This document shows, in pieces, positions 33,391-41,293 of a DNA stretch of 64,000 bases (its first letter is position 1; each line of letters starts with the position of its first letter). Made by a program: the position numbers and the translations under genes. Origin of the DNA: Flavihumibacter rivuli (GTDB taxonomy: Bacteria; Bacteroidota; Bacteroidia; Chitinophagales; Chitinophagaceae). The stretch covers positions 1,640,001 to 1,704,000 of the forward strand of contig NZ_CP092334.1 of NCBI RefSeq assembly GCF_018595685.2. Direction: 5' to 3'. The notes beneath the pieces are model-generated. The model made no database searches and was not told where the DNA came from. It saw only the letters and a list, made by a program, of their open reading frames with translations.

Positions 33391-33407
33391 ACGATAATTC
33401 GATAAAA

Positions 33408-33450
33408 CTAAAAAGCCCGGAACGCGTTTATCATGTTCCGGGCTTTTTAG
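33408..33450. terminator. Strong bidirectional terminator
   Basis: Perfect 16-bp stem CTAAAAAGCCCGGAAC (33408-33423) / GTTCCGGGCTTTTTAG (33435-33450) with an 11-nt loop. T-tracts are present on both strands. It separates the acidic-protein gene (plus) from the response regulator gene at 33467 (minus). Confidence 0.9.
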
Positions 33451-33466
33451 TTTGATGAAAGGCCCA

Positions 33467-34141
33467 TCAGGATTCCTCCTGGACGATTCCATGCTTTACC
33501 GCATACATCACCAATCCGGCCATGGACTTGGCCCCTGTCTTGGTCTTTAATTTATCCCTTATCGCTTCCACTGTACGTGGGCTGATATCAACGATATCGG
33601 CAATTTCCTTGGTGGTCTTTTCCTCACACATCAGCTTAAGTATCCTGATCTCTTTTTCGGTTAACTGCGCATCTGCTACCGCCTCAGGTTCCTGCCGACG
33701 GGTACGTAAACCGGTGAGCAAGGCTTTGTTCGTAAGCTCATTGAAAAAGAACTCCTGCTCAAAACAGGTTTTGATAGCCTGATAGATAGTTTCCGAATCA
33801 GAGTTCTTGGTCAGGTAGGAGTTGGCGCCGATCTCCATCAATTTCGAGATCATGGAGTGGTCATTATGCATGGACAGGATGATCACCTTAACATGGGGGT
33901 TGATCTTCCTGATCTCAGGAAGCGTGGCGATACCATCCATGATCGGCATCTGGATATCCAGTAAAATCACATCAGGCTCAATATGCTTAAGGAGATTCAA
34001 AAGCTGCATGCCGTTATCCGCCTCTGCGATCAATTCTACATCCTTCTTGGCAGACAATGCTGTCTTCACCCCAGCCCTAAAGAGGGCATGGTCATCGGCA
34101 ATGGCCACTTTAATAGGGTTTGCTGGGTCTGGTTTTTTCAT
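33467..34141 (-). CDS. NarL/LuxR-type response regulator, orphan
   Basis: 224 aa. The receiver domain is at 10-125 with phosphoacceptor D62 in VILLDIQMPIMDG, acidic D16/D17 (IADDHALFRAG) and the Ser/Lys contacts (ILSMHND, YLTKNSD). The C-terminal LuxR HTH (LTEKEIRILKLMCEEKTTKEIADIVDISPRTVEAIRDKLKTKTG) is standard. It has an N-terminal extension (MKKPDPANPI) compared with the other regulator. No kinase gene is adjacent, so it is an orphan. It belongs to the same subfamily as the regulator at 31632 but is not a close duplicate. The upstream gap is long and gene-free. Confidence 0.93.
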   Translation of the reverse strand: MKKPDPANPIKVAIADDHALFRAGVKTALSAKKDVELIAEADNGMQLLNLLKHIEPDVILLDIQMPIMDGIATLPEIRKINPHVKVIILSMHNDHSMISKLMEIGANSYLTKNSDSETIYQAIKTCFEQEFFFNELTNKALLTGLRTRRQEPEAVADAQLTEKEIRILKLMCEEKTTKEIADIVDISPRTVEAIRDKLKTKTGAKSMAGLVMYAVKHGIVQEES

Positions 34142-34382
34142 ACGGTGAATTTTGCTTGGGGTTGAAAGCCTTCAAAAATGGGCATTCGGAATGCAAAATG
34201 TAAAATTTCTGGAATATTCACTATAGTAATAATACGTAAAATTACTGGTTCGGGATTTACGATACCAACCCCTTTTGGGGATTTTATACATGTTTTTCCA
34301 CCGTAATTGCACCTCCTTTACCATCGGAGAATTACGAAAGGAAGGGTATTTCCTGAATCCTTAAAATTGGGCAAATCCGCTC

Positions 34383-34413
34383 TTGTACACCTTTTAGCCG
34401 TCTGCTACTTTTG
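34383..34413 (+). promoter_or_regulatory. Orphan consensus promoter on the plus strand
   Basis: TTG at 34383-34385, 20-nt spacer and TACTTTTG at 34406-34413 match the -33/-7 promoter exactly, but no plus-strand gene follows before the rpsA region. A transcript would start near 34419. Confidence 0.5.
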
Positions 34414-34931
34414 TATCAGAAGTTGATTGACGAGGATCGCAGCCTCAAACCATCCAATGTCCAGTAACAACCGTCCAGAATCTTATTCAATATCCTAAGA
34501 ATTCCACGAATCCAATGTCAATCAACTTTCTTTTTCCCTGATCCAATATCCCCTGAATAGCCCACGTCCAATTATCCTATGCCCATGGCAGGTAACCTGA
34601 TTGACCAATAACCGCAGATCCAATTCCTAAACCCATAAGGCCCCCATTTAGGCGGTCCTTAGGATGAATCACCCCTTTTCCAATAACCTATTGAATTTGC
34701 CTTATCCTTAGGCCTGAAAGTTCTTTGAACGCCAGTAATCATATGCCTGCCCTTTAATGCACCTGGAGAGAAGTAGCGAAGGGGATTTTAAACTAACCCG
34801 GAAGAAAATGCAGGGAATGTGTTTATGAAATCAGCAGCAAACCTTCTTGGTTTACTTGAATCAGGTGACCAGATAAGGGCAGGTTTTCTTTTTCCCGGTA
34901 GGGTACCGGATGGCGTTCCTGTAACTACAAT

Positions 34932-34961
34932 AAAAAAGCGCGGGGTCACCCCCGCGCTTTT
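34932..34961. terminator. rpsA terminator
   Basis: Twelve-bp perfect stem AAAAGCGCGGGG (34934-34945) / CCCCGCGCTTTT (34950-34961) with a TCAC loop. The minus strand continues into TTTTTTATT, ending rpsA transcription; a plus-strand transcript could also stop here. Confidence 0.85.
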
Positions 34962-34981
34962 CATTATCAGTGCAAAACGGA

Positions 34982-36871
34982 TTATTGGGCACTTTCGCCT
35001 TCACCGCCTTCCATCTTCTTCTTCAACTCAGCCAGCACACCCAGGTCACCCAAAGTAGCTTTTTCTACCTTGCTCTGGAGGTTTTTAACAGCCTTCTTGG
35101 TCTTGTCAGCCTCAGCCTTAGCTTCCTTCTTGGCAGCTTCTTTCTCTTCAGCCTTAGCAGCTTCCCAAGTGCGGGTATGGCTAACAACGATACGCTTCTC
35201 ATTACGATCGAATTCGATCACCATGAAAGTGATGGTATCATCGGCACCAACCTGGCCACCATCTTCCTTGTTCAGGTGACGGTTAGGAGCGAAACCTTCC
35301 AGGCCATAAGGCAGTTGCACAATGGCACCCTTCTCATCCTTGCGGATCACGGTTCCTTCATGCAGTGTACCTACAGCGAAAGTATCCTCCAGTGCATTCC
35401 AGGGATCTTCTTCCAGCTGCTTGTGACCCAGTTGCAGTTTGCGGTTCTCCTTATCGATACCCAGGATCACGATCTCGATCTTCTCTCCTACCTTGGTATA
35501 CTCAGAAGGATGGTTGAAACGCTTCAGCCAGCTCAGGTCGCTGATGTGGATCATACCACCGATGCCTGGCTCCAGTTCAACAAACACACCGTAAGGAGTG
35601 ATGTTCTTCACCAGACCGGTATGACGGCTGTCAACAGGGTATTTGTTCTCGATCTCGTTCCAGGGATCAGGAGTCATTTGCTTGATGGACAAGCTCATCT
35701 TACGGGCATCCTTATCCAGGGTCACGATCTTGGCTTCGTACTCATCACCCAACTTGAAGAATTCCTTCGCGTTGATCGGGGTATTGGCCCATGTGATCTC
35801 GCTAACGTGAACCAGACCTTCTACACCAGGCATGATTTCCAGGAACGCACCATAATCTTCGATGTTCACAACCTTACCTTTCACCACCTGGCCTTCGCCG
35901 ATGTTTTCAGGCAGCACATCCCAAGGATGCGGGGTCAGTTGCTTCAGACCAAGGCTGATACGCTTCTTGTCGTCGTCGAAATCCAACACTACCACATTCA
36001 GCTTCTGGTCCAGCTTCAGTACTTCTGAAGGATGGTTGATACGGCCCCAGCTGATATCGGTGATATACAGCAGACCATCCAGTCCACCCAAATCCATGAA
36101 CGCACCGAAATCGGTGATATTCTTGATGGTACCTTCCAGAACCTGACCCTTCTCCAGCTTACCCATGATCTCAGCGCGCTGAGCTTCGATATCGCTTTCA
36201 ATAAGGGCCTTGTGGGATACAACGGCATTCTTGATGGCCTCGTTAACCTTAACCACTTTGAATTCCATGGTCTTACCAACAAACTGATCGTAGTCGGTAA
36301 CAGGCTTAACATCGATCTGTGATCCGGGAAGGAAGGTCTCCATTCCGAATACATCTACGATCAAGCCACCCTTGGTCTTGCTGGTAACAGTACCGGTAAC
36401 GATCTCACCAGTCTTATGAACCTCAACAATCTTTTCCCATGCACGGGTAATGCGGGCTTGCTTACGGCTCAGGTGCAGGTGACCATTGCGGTCTTCCTTC
36501 TCTACCACCATAACTTCCACCTCATCACCGATCTTCAGACCTTGCAGGTCACGGAATTCGTTGAGGGAGATCAGACCATCGCTTTTGAAACCAATGTTCA
36601 ATACAACGTCGGTCTTGGTCAATCCTACTACAGCTCCTTTGATCAGCTCACCATCAGTGATGGCAACGAAAGTGTCATCATACACTTTGTCGTACTTGGC
36701 CTTTTCTTCAGCACTGTAAGTAGATACATTGCGCTTGTCGATGCTCCAATCGAAGTCATCATGCGCAGTCGCAGCAGGTGCATTTGTTGTCGCTGTAGTT
36801 GCTTCTGCATTTGCAGCAGCAGACTCCTCTGCCTCAGCGTTTAGTTGTTTAACAATCAAATTTTGAAACAT
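34982..36871 (-). CDS. rpsA: 30S ribosomal protein S1
   Basis: 629-aa S1 that holds mRNA on the 30S subunit during initiation. After an Ala/Glu/Thr-rich N-terminal stretch (EEESAAANAEATTATT-like, about residues 10-40), it shows a run of S1/OB-fold repeats: LIKGAVVGLTKTDVVLNIGFKSDG, GEIVTGTVTSKTKGGLIVDVFG, GQVLEGTIKNITDFGAFMDLGGLDGLLY, GQVVKGKVVNIEDYGAFLEIMPGVEGLVHVSEI, TGLVKNITPYGVFVELEPGIGGMIHISDLSW and GTLHEGTVIRKDEKGAIVQLPYGLEGF, i.e. six domains. The tail is Lys/Ala/Glu-rich. In organisms with weak Shine-Dalgarno use, S1 is important for initiation. It has its own promoter and terminator and is not part of the ribosomal cluster upstream. Confidence 0.97.
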   Translation of the reverse strand: MFQNLIVKQLNAEAEESAAANAEATTATTNAPAATAHDDFDWSIDKRNVSTYSAEEKAKYDKVYDDTFVAITDGELIKGAVVGLTKTDVVLNIGFKSDGLISLNEFRDLQGLKIGDEVEVMVVEKEDRNGHLHLSRKQARITRAWEKIVEVHKTGEIVTGTVTSKTKGGLIVDVFGMETFLPGSQIDVKPVTDYDQFVGKTMEFKVVKVNEAIKNAVVSHKALIESDIEAQRAEIMGKLEKGQVLEGTIKNITDFGAFMDLGGLDGLLYITDISWGRINHPSEVLKLDQKLNVVVLDFDDDKKRISLGLKQLTPHPWDVLPENIGEGQVVKGKVVNIEDYGAFLEIMPGVEGLVHVSEITWANTPINAKEFFKLGDEYEAKIVTLDKDARKMSLSIKQMTPDPWNEIENKYPVDSRHTGLVKNITPYGVFVELEPGIGGMIHISDLSWLKRFNHPSEYTKVGEKIEIVILGIDKENRKLQLGHKQLEEDPWNALEDTFAVGTLHEGTVIRKDEKGAIVQLPYGLEGFAPNRHLNKEDGGQVGADDTITFMVIEFDRNEKRIVVSHTRTWEAAKAEEKEAAKKEAKAEADKTKKAVKNLQSKVEKATLGDLGVLAELKKKMEGGEGESAQ

Positions 36872-36879
36872 AACAAATT

Positions 36880-36910
36880 CCCGATGGTTTTATTCGGGGC
36901 TGCAAAGATA
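36880..36910 (-). promoter_or_regulatory. rpsA -7 box and leader hairpin
   Basis: Minus-strand TATCTTTG (plus-strand CAAAGATA at 36903-36910) matches TANNTTTG. Just downstream, CCCGA (36880-36884) and TCGGG (36894-36898) can form a small hairpin in the rpsA leader, a place where S1 autoregulation could act. No -33 TTG is seen. Confidence 0.45.
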
Positions 36911-37079
36911 GCATAAAATAAGGCTAGAACTGCGTTTTATGCCTAGAAATTGAGGAAAATCCGGATTGTTTCGGTCACCATCTGTCTGTGCCCTGGTATA
37001 CAGGGCTTCCGTTATACACTTACAAGTTAATTTAATGGCTATTTCCTTATTAACCAACCCGTTAGATTGAAAGATGGCT

Positions 37080-38306
37080 TCAGGACCGGGAAGCAATGCA
37101 TTGCGCCGCAATAAAACCTGTGGTCCAGGCATTCTGGAAGTTGAACCCACCGGTGATCCCATCAATATCCAGGATCTCACCGGCAAAAAACAATTGCGGG
37201 TGTAAACGGCTCATCATGGTTTGTGGGTCCACTTCCGAAAGGTCAATACCTCCAGCTGTCACAAATTCTTCCTTATAGGTGGTCTTTCCTTTCACCTCTA
37301 ATTCCTGTGAACAAACATGCTTTACCAACTTGTTTTGCTCCCTGGCCGGCAGGTCACTCCACCTGGTCTCAGGATCTATACCCGACTCTTTCAGGAGGTA
37401 ATCCCATAATCTTTGGGGCAGTCCAAAGGGATTGCGGTTGCCGATCTTCTGCGAGGCCTTATCGAACCTATACACCTGGATGAATTCCCTTAAACTATTC
37501 TCATTATAAGCGGGTGCCCAATTCAGCTGGATCCGGTATTGCCAGTCCCGCCCTGCCAGTTCCCTGGCACCCCATGCACTCAATCGCAGCACCGCCGGAC
37601 CACTCAGTCCCCAATGGGTGACCAAAACAGGCCCTTTCTCCTGGAGCTTGGTACCCATGATCTTTACCATGGCTTCCGTAACACTCACACCCATCAATTC
37701 GTTCAGGGCCTTATTGGGTATATTAAATGTAAAGAGTGATGGGACAGGCTCCGCAAAACGGTGTCCAAGGTCCGATAACCATTGGAACATGGAGGATTTA
37801 GGGTATCCCCCAACCGCAACACAAACATGGTCGGCCTGGATGGTTTCTTTTTCTGTTTGTACCAGCCAATGCTCCTGTGTCTTTTTCAGCACCTTAACAT
37901 CCCGGTTCATCCTGATATCAACCCCAAACTTGTTGGCCTCACGCAACAAGCACTGGATAATGGTTTCAGACGAATCAGTGACAGGGAACATCCTTCCATC
38001 CGCTTCTGTCTTCAATTCTACCCCACGCTGCCTGAACCATTCAATGGTATCGGTGGTGAAGAACTGGTGAAAGGCTTTCTTAAGGAACTGGCTTCCCCTT
38101 GGATATCGCTTAACCATATCCGTTATACTGAAACAGGCATGGGTCACATTACACCTCCCCCCGCCACTGATCCTGACCTTGGAAAGCAATTTCCCGGTTT
38201 TCTCGAGCAGGATAACCTTCAGTGAAGGATCCATCCTGGCAGCATTTACTGAACAGAAGAATCCTGCCGCCCCGCCTCCTATTACAACCAGTATTCTATT
38301 TGACAT
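37080..38306 (-). CDS. NAD(P)/FAD-dependent oxidoreductase, HI0933/BaiN-like
   Basis: 408-aa flavoprotein of the HI0933 (YhiN/BaiN/RdsA) family. The N-terminal dinucleotide motif VVIGGGAAGFFCSVNAAR begins at residue 8, followed by KLLSKVRISGGGRCNVTHA, the GGGRCN motif typical of the family. The C-terminal FAD contact is FAGEILDIDGITGGFNFQNAWTTG. The physiological substrate of most members is not known; BaiN works on bile acids in gut bacteria, which cannot be assumed here. The start is fixed by the FAD motif, and a -7 box (TAATTTTG on the minus strand) sits only 4 bp from the ATG, so the mRNA may be leaderless. It follows map by 107 bp with a terminator between them, so it is probably expressed separately. 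Confidence 0.92.
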   Translation of the reverse strand: MSNRILVVIGGGAAGFFCSVNAARMDPSLKVILLEKTGKLLSKVRISGGGRCNVTHACFSITDMVKRYPRGSQFLKKAFHQFFTTDTIEWFRQRGVELKTEADGRMFPVTDSSETIIQCLLREANKFGVDIRMNRDVKVLKKTQEHWLVQTEKETIQADHVCVAVGGYPKSSMFQWLSDLGHRFAEPVPSLFTFNIPNKALNELMGVSVTEAMVKIMGTKLQEKGPVLVTHWGLSGPAVLRLSAWGARELAGRDWQYRIQLNWAPAYNENSLREFIQVYRFDKASQKIGNRNPFGLPQRLWDYLLKESGIDPETRWSDLPAREQNKLVKHVCSQELEVKGKTTYKEEFVTAGGIDLSEVDPQTMMSRLHPQLFFAGEILDIDGITGGFNFQNAWTTGFIAAQCIASRS

Positions 38307-38310
38307 CGCA

Positions 38311-38318
38311 CAAAATTA
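38311..38318 (-). promoter_or_regulatory. -7 box immediately upstream of the BaiN-like gene
   Basis: Minus-strand TAATTTTG (plus-strand CAAAATTA) is an exact TANNTTTG match. The start codon is 4 bp further on, placing the expected transcription start at or next to the A of ATG. No -33 TTG was found. Confidence 0.4.
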
Positions 38319-38363
38319 TTACCAGGTCCCGGATTTTTTCCGGTAACCCTTACCAATACCAAC

Positions 38364-38400
38364 AAAAAAGCCATCAGGTATCCACCCAATGGCCTTTAAA
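38364..38400 (-). terminator. Weak terminator after map
   Basis: On the minus strand AAAGGCCAT pairs imperfectly with ATGGCTTTT (five consecutive GC-containing pairs plus flanking A:T with one bulge), followed by six Ts. It is 14 bp after the map stop codon. Confidence 0.5.
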
Positions 38401-38413
38401 AAGTAATACTTTA

Positions 38414-39217
38414 TCAATAATAACTCGAATCCAAATGCGGGTTGGCCTTTTCGTTGGCTTCGATCTCCACAAAGGACGAAAGGATATCTGCCTTCCCCCT
38501 GCGCACACAAATAGTATGTTCATAATGGGCTGCAGGCTTCCCATCCTTGGTCTTTACGGTCCAGCCATCATCTTCATACCAAACCTCCTTCACCCCCATA
38601 TTAACCATTGGCTCAATGGCTATCACCAATCCATCATGCAATTTGGGACCGGAACCACGTTTCCCATAGTTAGGAACCTGGGGATCTTCATGAAGATGTT
38701 TACCAAGGCCATGGCCAACGAGCTCCCTTACCACGCCATATTTGTGCTTTCTTTCTGCATAATCCTGTATGGCAAAGGAAATATCCCCTACCCTGTTACC
38801 GGCAGTTGCCTTCTCGATTCCCAGGTACAAAGATTCCTTGGTAACCTTCAACAACTGCTTTACATCATCTGGTATACTTCCTATGGCAAAAGTGTAGGCA
38901 CTGTCCCCATGAAAACCGTTCTTGTACACGCCCACATCTACTGAAACAATATCTCCATCCTTCAAGGGCACATCATTAGGGAAACCATGTACTACTGCAT
39001 CATTCACACTGATACAACAGGTAAAGGGATAACCTTTATAATTCTTGAAGGAAGGTTTTGCCTGGTGGTCTACAATGAATTTTTCAGCGAAGGCATCGAT
39101 CTCCAGGGTGGTCATTCCGGGTTTAATGACCTTGGCTACTTCAGCCAGGGTCTTGCTGACAAGGAGGGCGCTTTCACGCATCAGCTCCACCTCGGCGGTT
39201 GTCTTATAGTAGATCAT
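38414..39217 (-). CDS. map: Methionine aminopeptidase type I
   Basis: 267-aa cytosolic enzyme that removes the initiator methionine from nascent proteins. Conserved features of type I MetAP: CISVNDAVVHGFPND (His and Asn near the substrate), DIVSVDVGVYKNGFHGDSAYTF (two metal-binding aspartates), GHGLGKHLHEDPQVPNYG (metal-binding His) and VIAIEPMVNMG (metal-binding Glu). No N-terminal zinc finger. In many Bacteroidota map sits between secY and infA. Here it follows secY by 91 bp, across a terminator and with its own -7 box, and no infA or alpha-operon genes follow. Confidence 0.97.
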   Translation of the reverse strand: MIYYKTTAEVELMRESALLVSKTLAEVAKVIKPGMTTLEIDAFAEKFIVDHQAKPSFKNYKGYPFTCCISVNDAVVHGFPNDVPLKDGDIVSVDVGVYKNGFHGDSAYTFAIGSIPDDVKQLLKVTKESLYLGIEKATAGNRVGDISFAIQDYAERKHKYGVVRELVGHGLGKHLHEDPQVPNYGKRGSGPKLHDGLVIAIEPMVNMGVKEVWYEDDGWTVKTKDGKPAAHYEHTICVRRGKADILSSFVEIEANEKANPHLDSSYY

Positions 39218-39252
39218 ACGTAATAATTAGCAGGGCTCCTGCCCCTTTAAAG

Positions 39253-39291
39253 TAAAAGCCCGGCAAAGTTAAACCTTTACCGGGCTTTTTA
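39253..39291 (-). terminator. secY terminator overlapping the map promoter
   Basis: AAAAGCCCGG-CAAAG (39254-39267) and CTTTA-CCGGGCTTTT (39275-39289) pair with one interruption and have T-tracts on both sides. It ends the ribosomal cluster. The loop/left arm carries plus-strand CAAAGTTA (39264-39271), i.e. minus-strand TAACTTTG, an exact -7 box for map. Confidence 0.75.
39264..39271 (-). promoter_or_regulatory. -7 box of map inside the secY terminator
   Basis: Minus-strand TAACTTTG is an exact TANNTTTG match lying within the secY terminator, about 47 bp before the map ATG. No -33 TTG was found, since that region is the other half of the hairpin. Confidence 0.4.
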
Positions 39292-39308
39292 AATCATTAT
39301 GGTCCAGA

Positions 39309-40643
39309 TCAGATGGTTGAGGTACTAACAGCCTGGCGTCCCTGGATACGGCCACTCTTCATAAGGCCATCGTACTGACGCATCAGCAATTGTGTCTCAA
39401 TCTGCTGTAAGGTATCAAGGATAACACCAACCATGATCAGCAAGGATGTGCCACCAAAGAAGGAAGCAAATCCCTGGGTGATGCCAACACGCTGGGCAAA
39501 GCCAGGAAGGATACCTACCACGGCGAGCAATACAGCCCCTGGCAGGGTGATCTTATCCATTACGGCACCAATATAGTCAGCGGTAGGCTGGCCTGGCTTA
39601 ACACCGGGAATAAATCCGTTGTTTCGCTTAAGGTCCTCAGCGATCTGTTTGGGGTTAAAGATCAATGCAGTATACAGGAAAGTAAATGCGATCACAATAA
39701 CTGCATAGATCACCATATGCCATGCATCCCTTGGATCAGAGAAGATCTTTGCAATTCCCTGACCAGACTCAAAACTAGTGTAAGAGAAGAGGGTTGGCAG
39801 GAACATAATGGCTTGTGCAAAGATGATGGGCATTACACCGGCACCATTAACCTTGAGGGGCAGGAACTGGCGAGCACCACCGAATTGCTTATTACCAATG
39901 ATCTGCTTGGCATACTGAACAGGGATCTTACGTACGCCCTGTACCAGTACAATGAGCCCCATGATAATGGCAACAAGAACTGCGAACTCGATAATGAAGA
40001 TCAGCAGTCCACCACCACCACGGTTGCTCTTGGCAGCCCATTCCTGTACGATAGACTGGGGCAGACGGGCCAGGATACCCACCATGATAATGAGGGAAGT
40101 ACCATTACCCAAACCCTTATCGGTAATCTTTTCACCCAGCCACATTACAAACAGGGTACCTGCAGTAAGTACGATGGTGGTAGACAACCAGAAATAAGAA
40201 GCATAGGAATCAAGCAGGGCAGCACCGTTAACCTGACGCAGGTAAGCAACATAAGCACCAGCCTGTACAGCGGTAACGGCTACAGTTAAATAACGGGTCC
40301 ATTGGTTGATCTTTTTCCTCCCGCTCTCCCCTTCTTTTTGCACTTTCTGCATCTGTGGAACCAGGATGGTCATCAGCTGCATAAAGATAGAGGCAGAGAT
40401 ATAAGGCATGATACCCAATGCAAAGATGGACGCTTGTGAGAAAGCTCCACCGGCAAAAGCATCGATCAATCCAAGAGCACCGGATTTGGCTCCGGCAAGG
40501 TCAATTTTCGTAGGATCGATACCGGGCAATACGATGTGTGCACCGATACGATAGATCAGGATCAGCAGCAGTGTAGTTATGATCTTACTTCTTAACTCCT
40601 CAATGCTCCAGATGTTCTTCAGCGTCTGAATTAATTTCTTCAC
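39309..40643 (-). CDS. secY: Protein translocase subunit SecY
   Basis: 444-aa inner-membrane channel subunit of the Sec translocon, with ten hydrophobic segments. Family motifs: MPYISASIFMQL (helix 2 region), IMVGILARLPQSIVQ, and the C5 cytoplasmic region ALIFNPKQIAEDLKRNNGFIPGVKPGQPT. The start is GTG (40641-40643): the frame closes upstream before any ATG and MKKLIQTLKNIWSIEELR is the normal N terminus. It is the last gene of the cluster. A perfect terminator-like hairpin lies in the 78-bp gap before it, so its expression may be partly uncoupled from the ribosomal proteins. Confidence 0.96.
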   Translation of the reverse strand: MKKLIQTLKNIWSIEELRSKIITTLLLILIYRIGAHIVLPGIDPTKIDLAGAKSGALGLIDAFAGGAFSQASIFALGIMPYISASIFMQLMTILVPQMQKVQKEGESGRKKINQWTRYLTVAVTAVQAGAYVAYLRQVNGAALLDSYASYFWLSTTIVLTAGTLFVMWLGEKITDKGLGNGTSLIIMVGILARLPQSIVQEWAAKSNRGGGGLLIFIIEFAVLVAIIMGLIVLVQGVRKIPVQYAKQIIGNKQFGGARQFLPLKVNGAGVMPIIFAQAIMFLPTLFSYTSFESGQGIAKIFSDPRDAWHMVIYAVIVIAFTFLYTALIFNPKQIAEDLKRNNGFIPGVKPGQPTADYIGAVMDKITLPGAVLLAVVGILPGFAQRVGITQGFASFFGGTSLLIMVGVILDTLQQIETQLLMRQYDGLMKSGRIQGRQAVSTSTI

Positions 40644-40674
40644 GGGTTTTCTGAGATTTTAAATGAGCCTCAAA

Positions 40675-40704
40675 TAAAAAAAGACGCATTATTACAATGC
40701 GTCT
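40675..40704 (-). terminator. Terminator-like hairpin between rplO and secY
   Basis: Minus strand: AGACGCATT (from 40704 to 40696), 5-nt loop, AATGCGTCT (to 40682), then a run of seven Ts. It is a perfect 9-bp stem with a full T-tract, inside an otherwise co-oriented operon, 18 bp after the rplO stop and about 30 bp before secY. Confidence 0.7.
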
Positions 40705-40721
40705 GCGCAAGATAAAGAAAA

Positions 40722-41171
40722 TTACTTTACAATTTCAACAGAACCACCTGCAGCTTCGATAGCAGCTTTCGCCTTCTCACTTACAGCGTTCACCTTGAAA
40801 TTAACCTTTGCTTTCAGCTCTCCATTACCCAGGATCTTTACATTGTCGAACTGGCTGATCAGTCCATTGATGTACAGGTTTTCCAGGGTGAATTCAGAAA
40901 TACCGTATTTCTCAACCAGTTGGTCTACCTGGCCGAGGTTGAACACTTTATACTCAACACGGTGAATGTTATTGAAGCCACGCTTGGGCACCCTACGTTG
41001 GATAGGCATCTGGCCACCTTCATGGGCACGCTTGTTCTTATAACCAGCACGGCTCTGGCCACCTTTGTTACCTTTAGTTGAAGTACCACCCTTACCGGAT
41101 GCTTCACCACGACCTAAACGCTTCTCTTTGTGCGTAGCGCCTTCTGCAGGCTGTAAATTGTGCAGTTTCAT
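40722..41171 (-). CDS. rplO: 50S ribosomal protein L15
   Basis: 149 aa, normal length. The N-terminal MKLHNLQPAEGATHKEKRLG and the glycine-rich GRGEASGKGGTSTKGNKGGQSRAGY are the classic L15 start, which extends into the 23S core; the C-terminal domain ends in AAGGSVEIVK. It lies between rpmD (122 bp upstream, with an attenuator-like structure in the gap) and secY (78 bp downstream). Confidence 0.98.
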   Translation of the reverse strand: MKLHNLQPAEGATHKEKRLGRGEASGKGGTSTKGNKGGQSRAGYKNKRAHEGGQMPIQRRVPKRGFNNIHRVEYKVFNLGQVDQLVEKYGISEFTLENLYINGLISQFDNVKILGNGELKAKVNFKVNAVSEKAKAAIEAAGGSVEIVK

Positions 41172-41220
41172 TTTACTTGATTTTTACTTAACGGGGAATC
41201 TCCCCTCGCTTATGTTATAA

Positions 41221-41286
41221 ATAAAAAAATGGGGAATTTTGAAACCGGGGTAACCAAATTTCAATATTCCCCAATTTCAAAATTCC
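41221..41286 (-). promoter_or_regulatory. Attenuator-like structure between rpmD and rplO
   Basis: On the minus strand the order is: segment A (GGAATTTTGAAA, 41286-41275), segment B (GGGGAATATTGAAA, 41272-41259), 14-nt loop, segment C (TTTCAAAATTCCCC, 41244-41231), then ATTTTTTTAT. B and C make a 14-bp stem with one mismatch plus a T-run, a good intrinsic terminator. A pairs perfectly with C over 12 bp, so A and B compete. Confidence 0.55.
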
Positions 41287-41293
41287 TAATCAA

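Larger units (their letters stand above)
34142..34981. other. 840-bp gene-free region between the orphan regulator and rpsA
   Basis: No ORF with coding character. From left to right it holds: a short AT-rich segment next to the regulator start; a plus-strand promoter-like pair (34383-34413); about 230 bp (34452-34684) with eight irregularly spaced degenerate WTCCAAT-like motifs; roughly 250 bp with nothing identified; and the rpsA terminator at 34932. It may hold a non-coding RNA. Confidence 0.5.

Noticed and set aside
34970..36028. 352-codon plus-strand ORF opposite rpsA
   Set aside because: It is a shadow of the rpsA codons (His/Gln/Leu-rich reading of S1), which is certain from six S1 domains.
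36991..37005. CCCTG-GTATA-CAGGG hairpin between the BaiN-like gene and rpsA as a terminator
   Set aside because: The stem is only 5 bp and no T-run follows on either strand.
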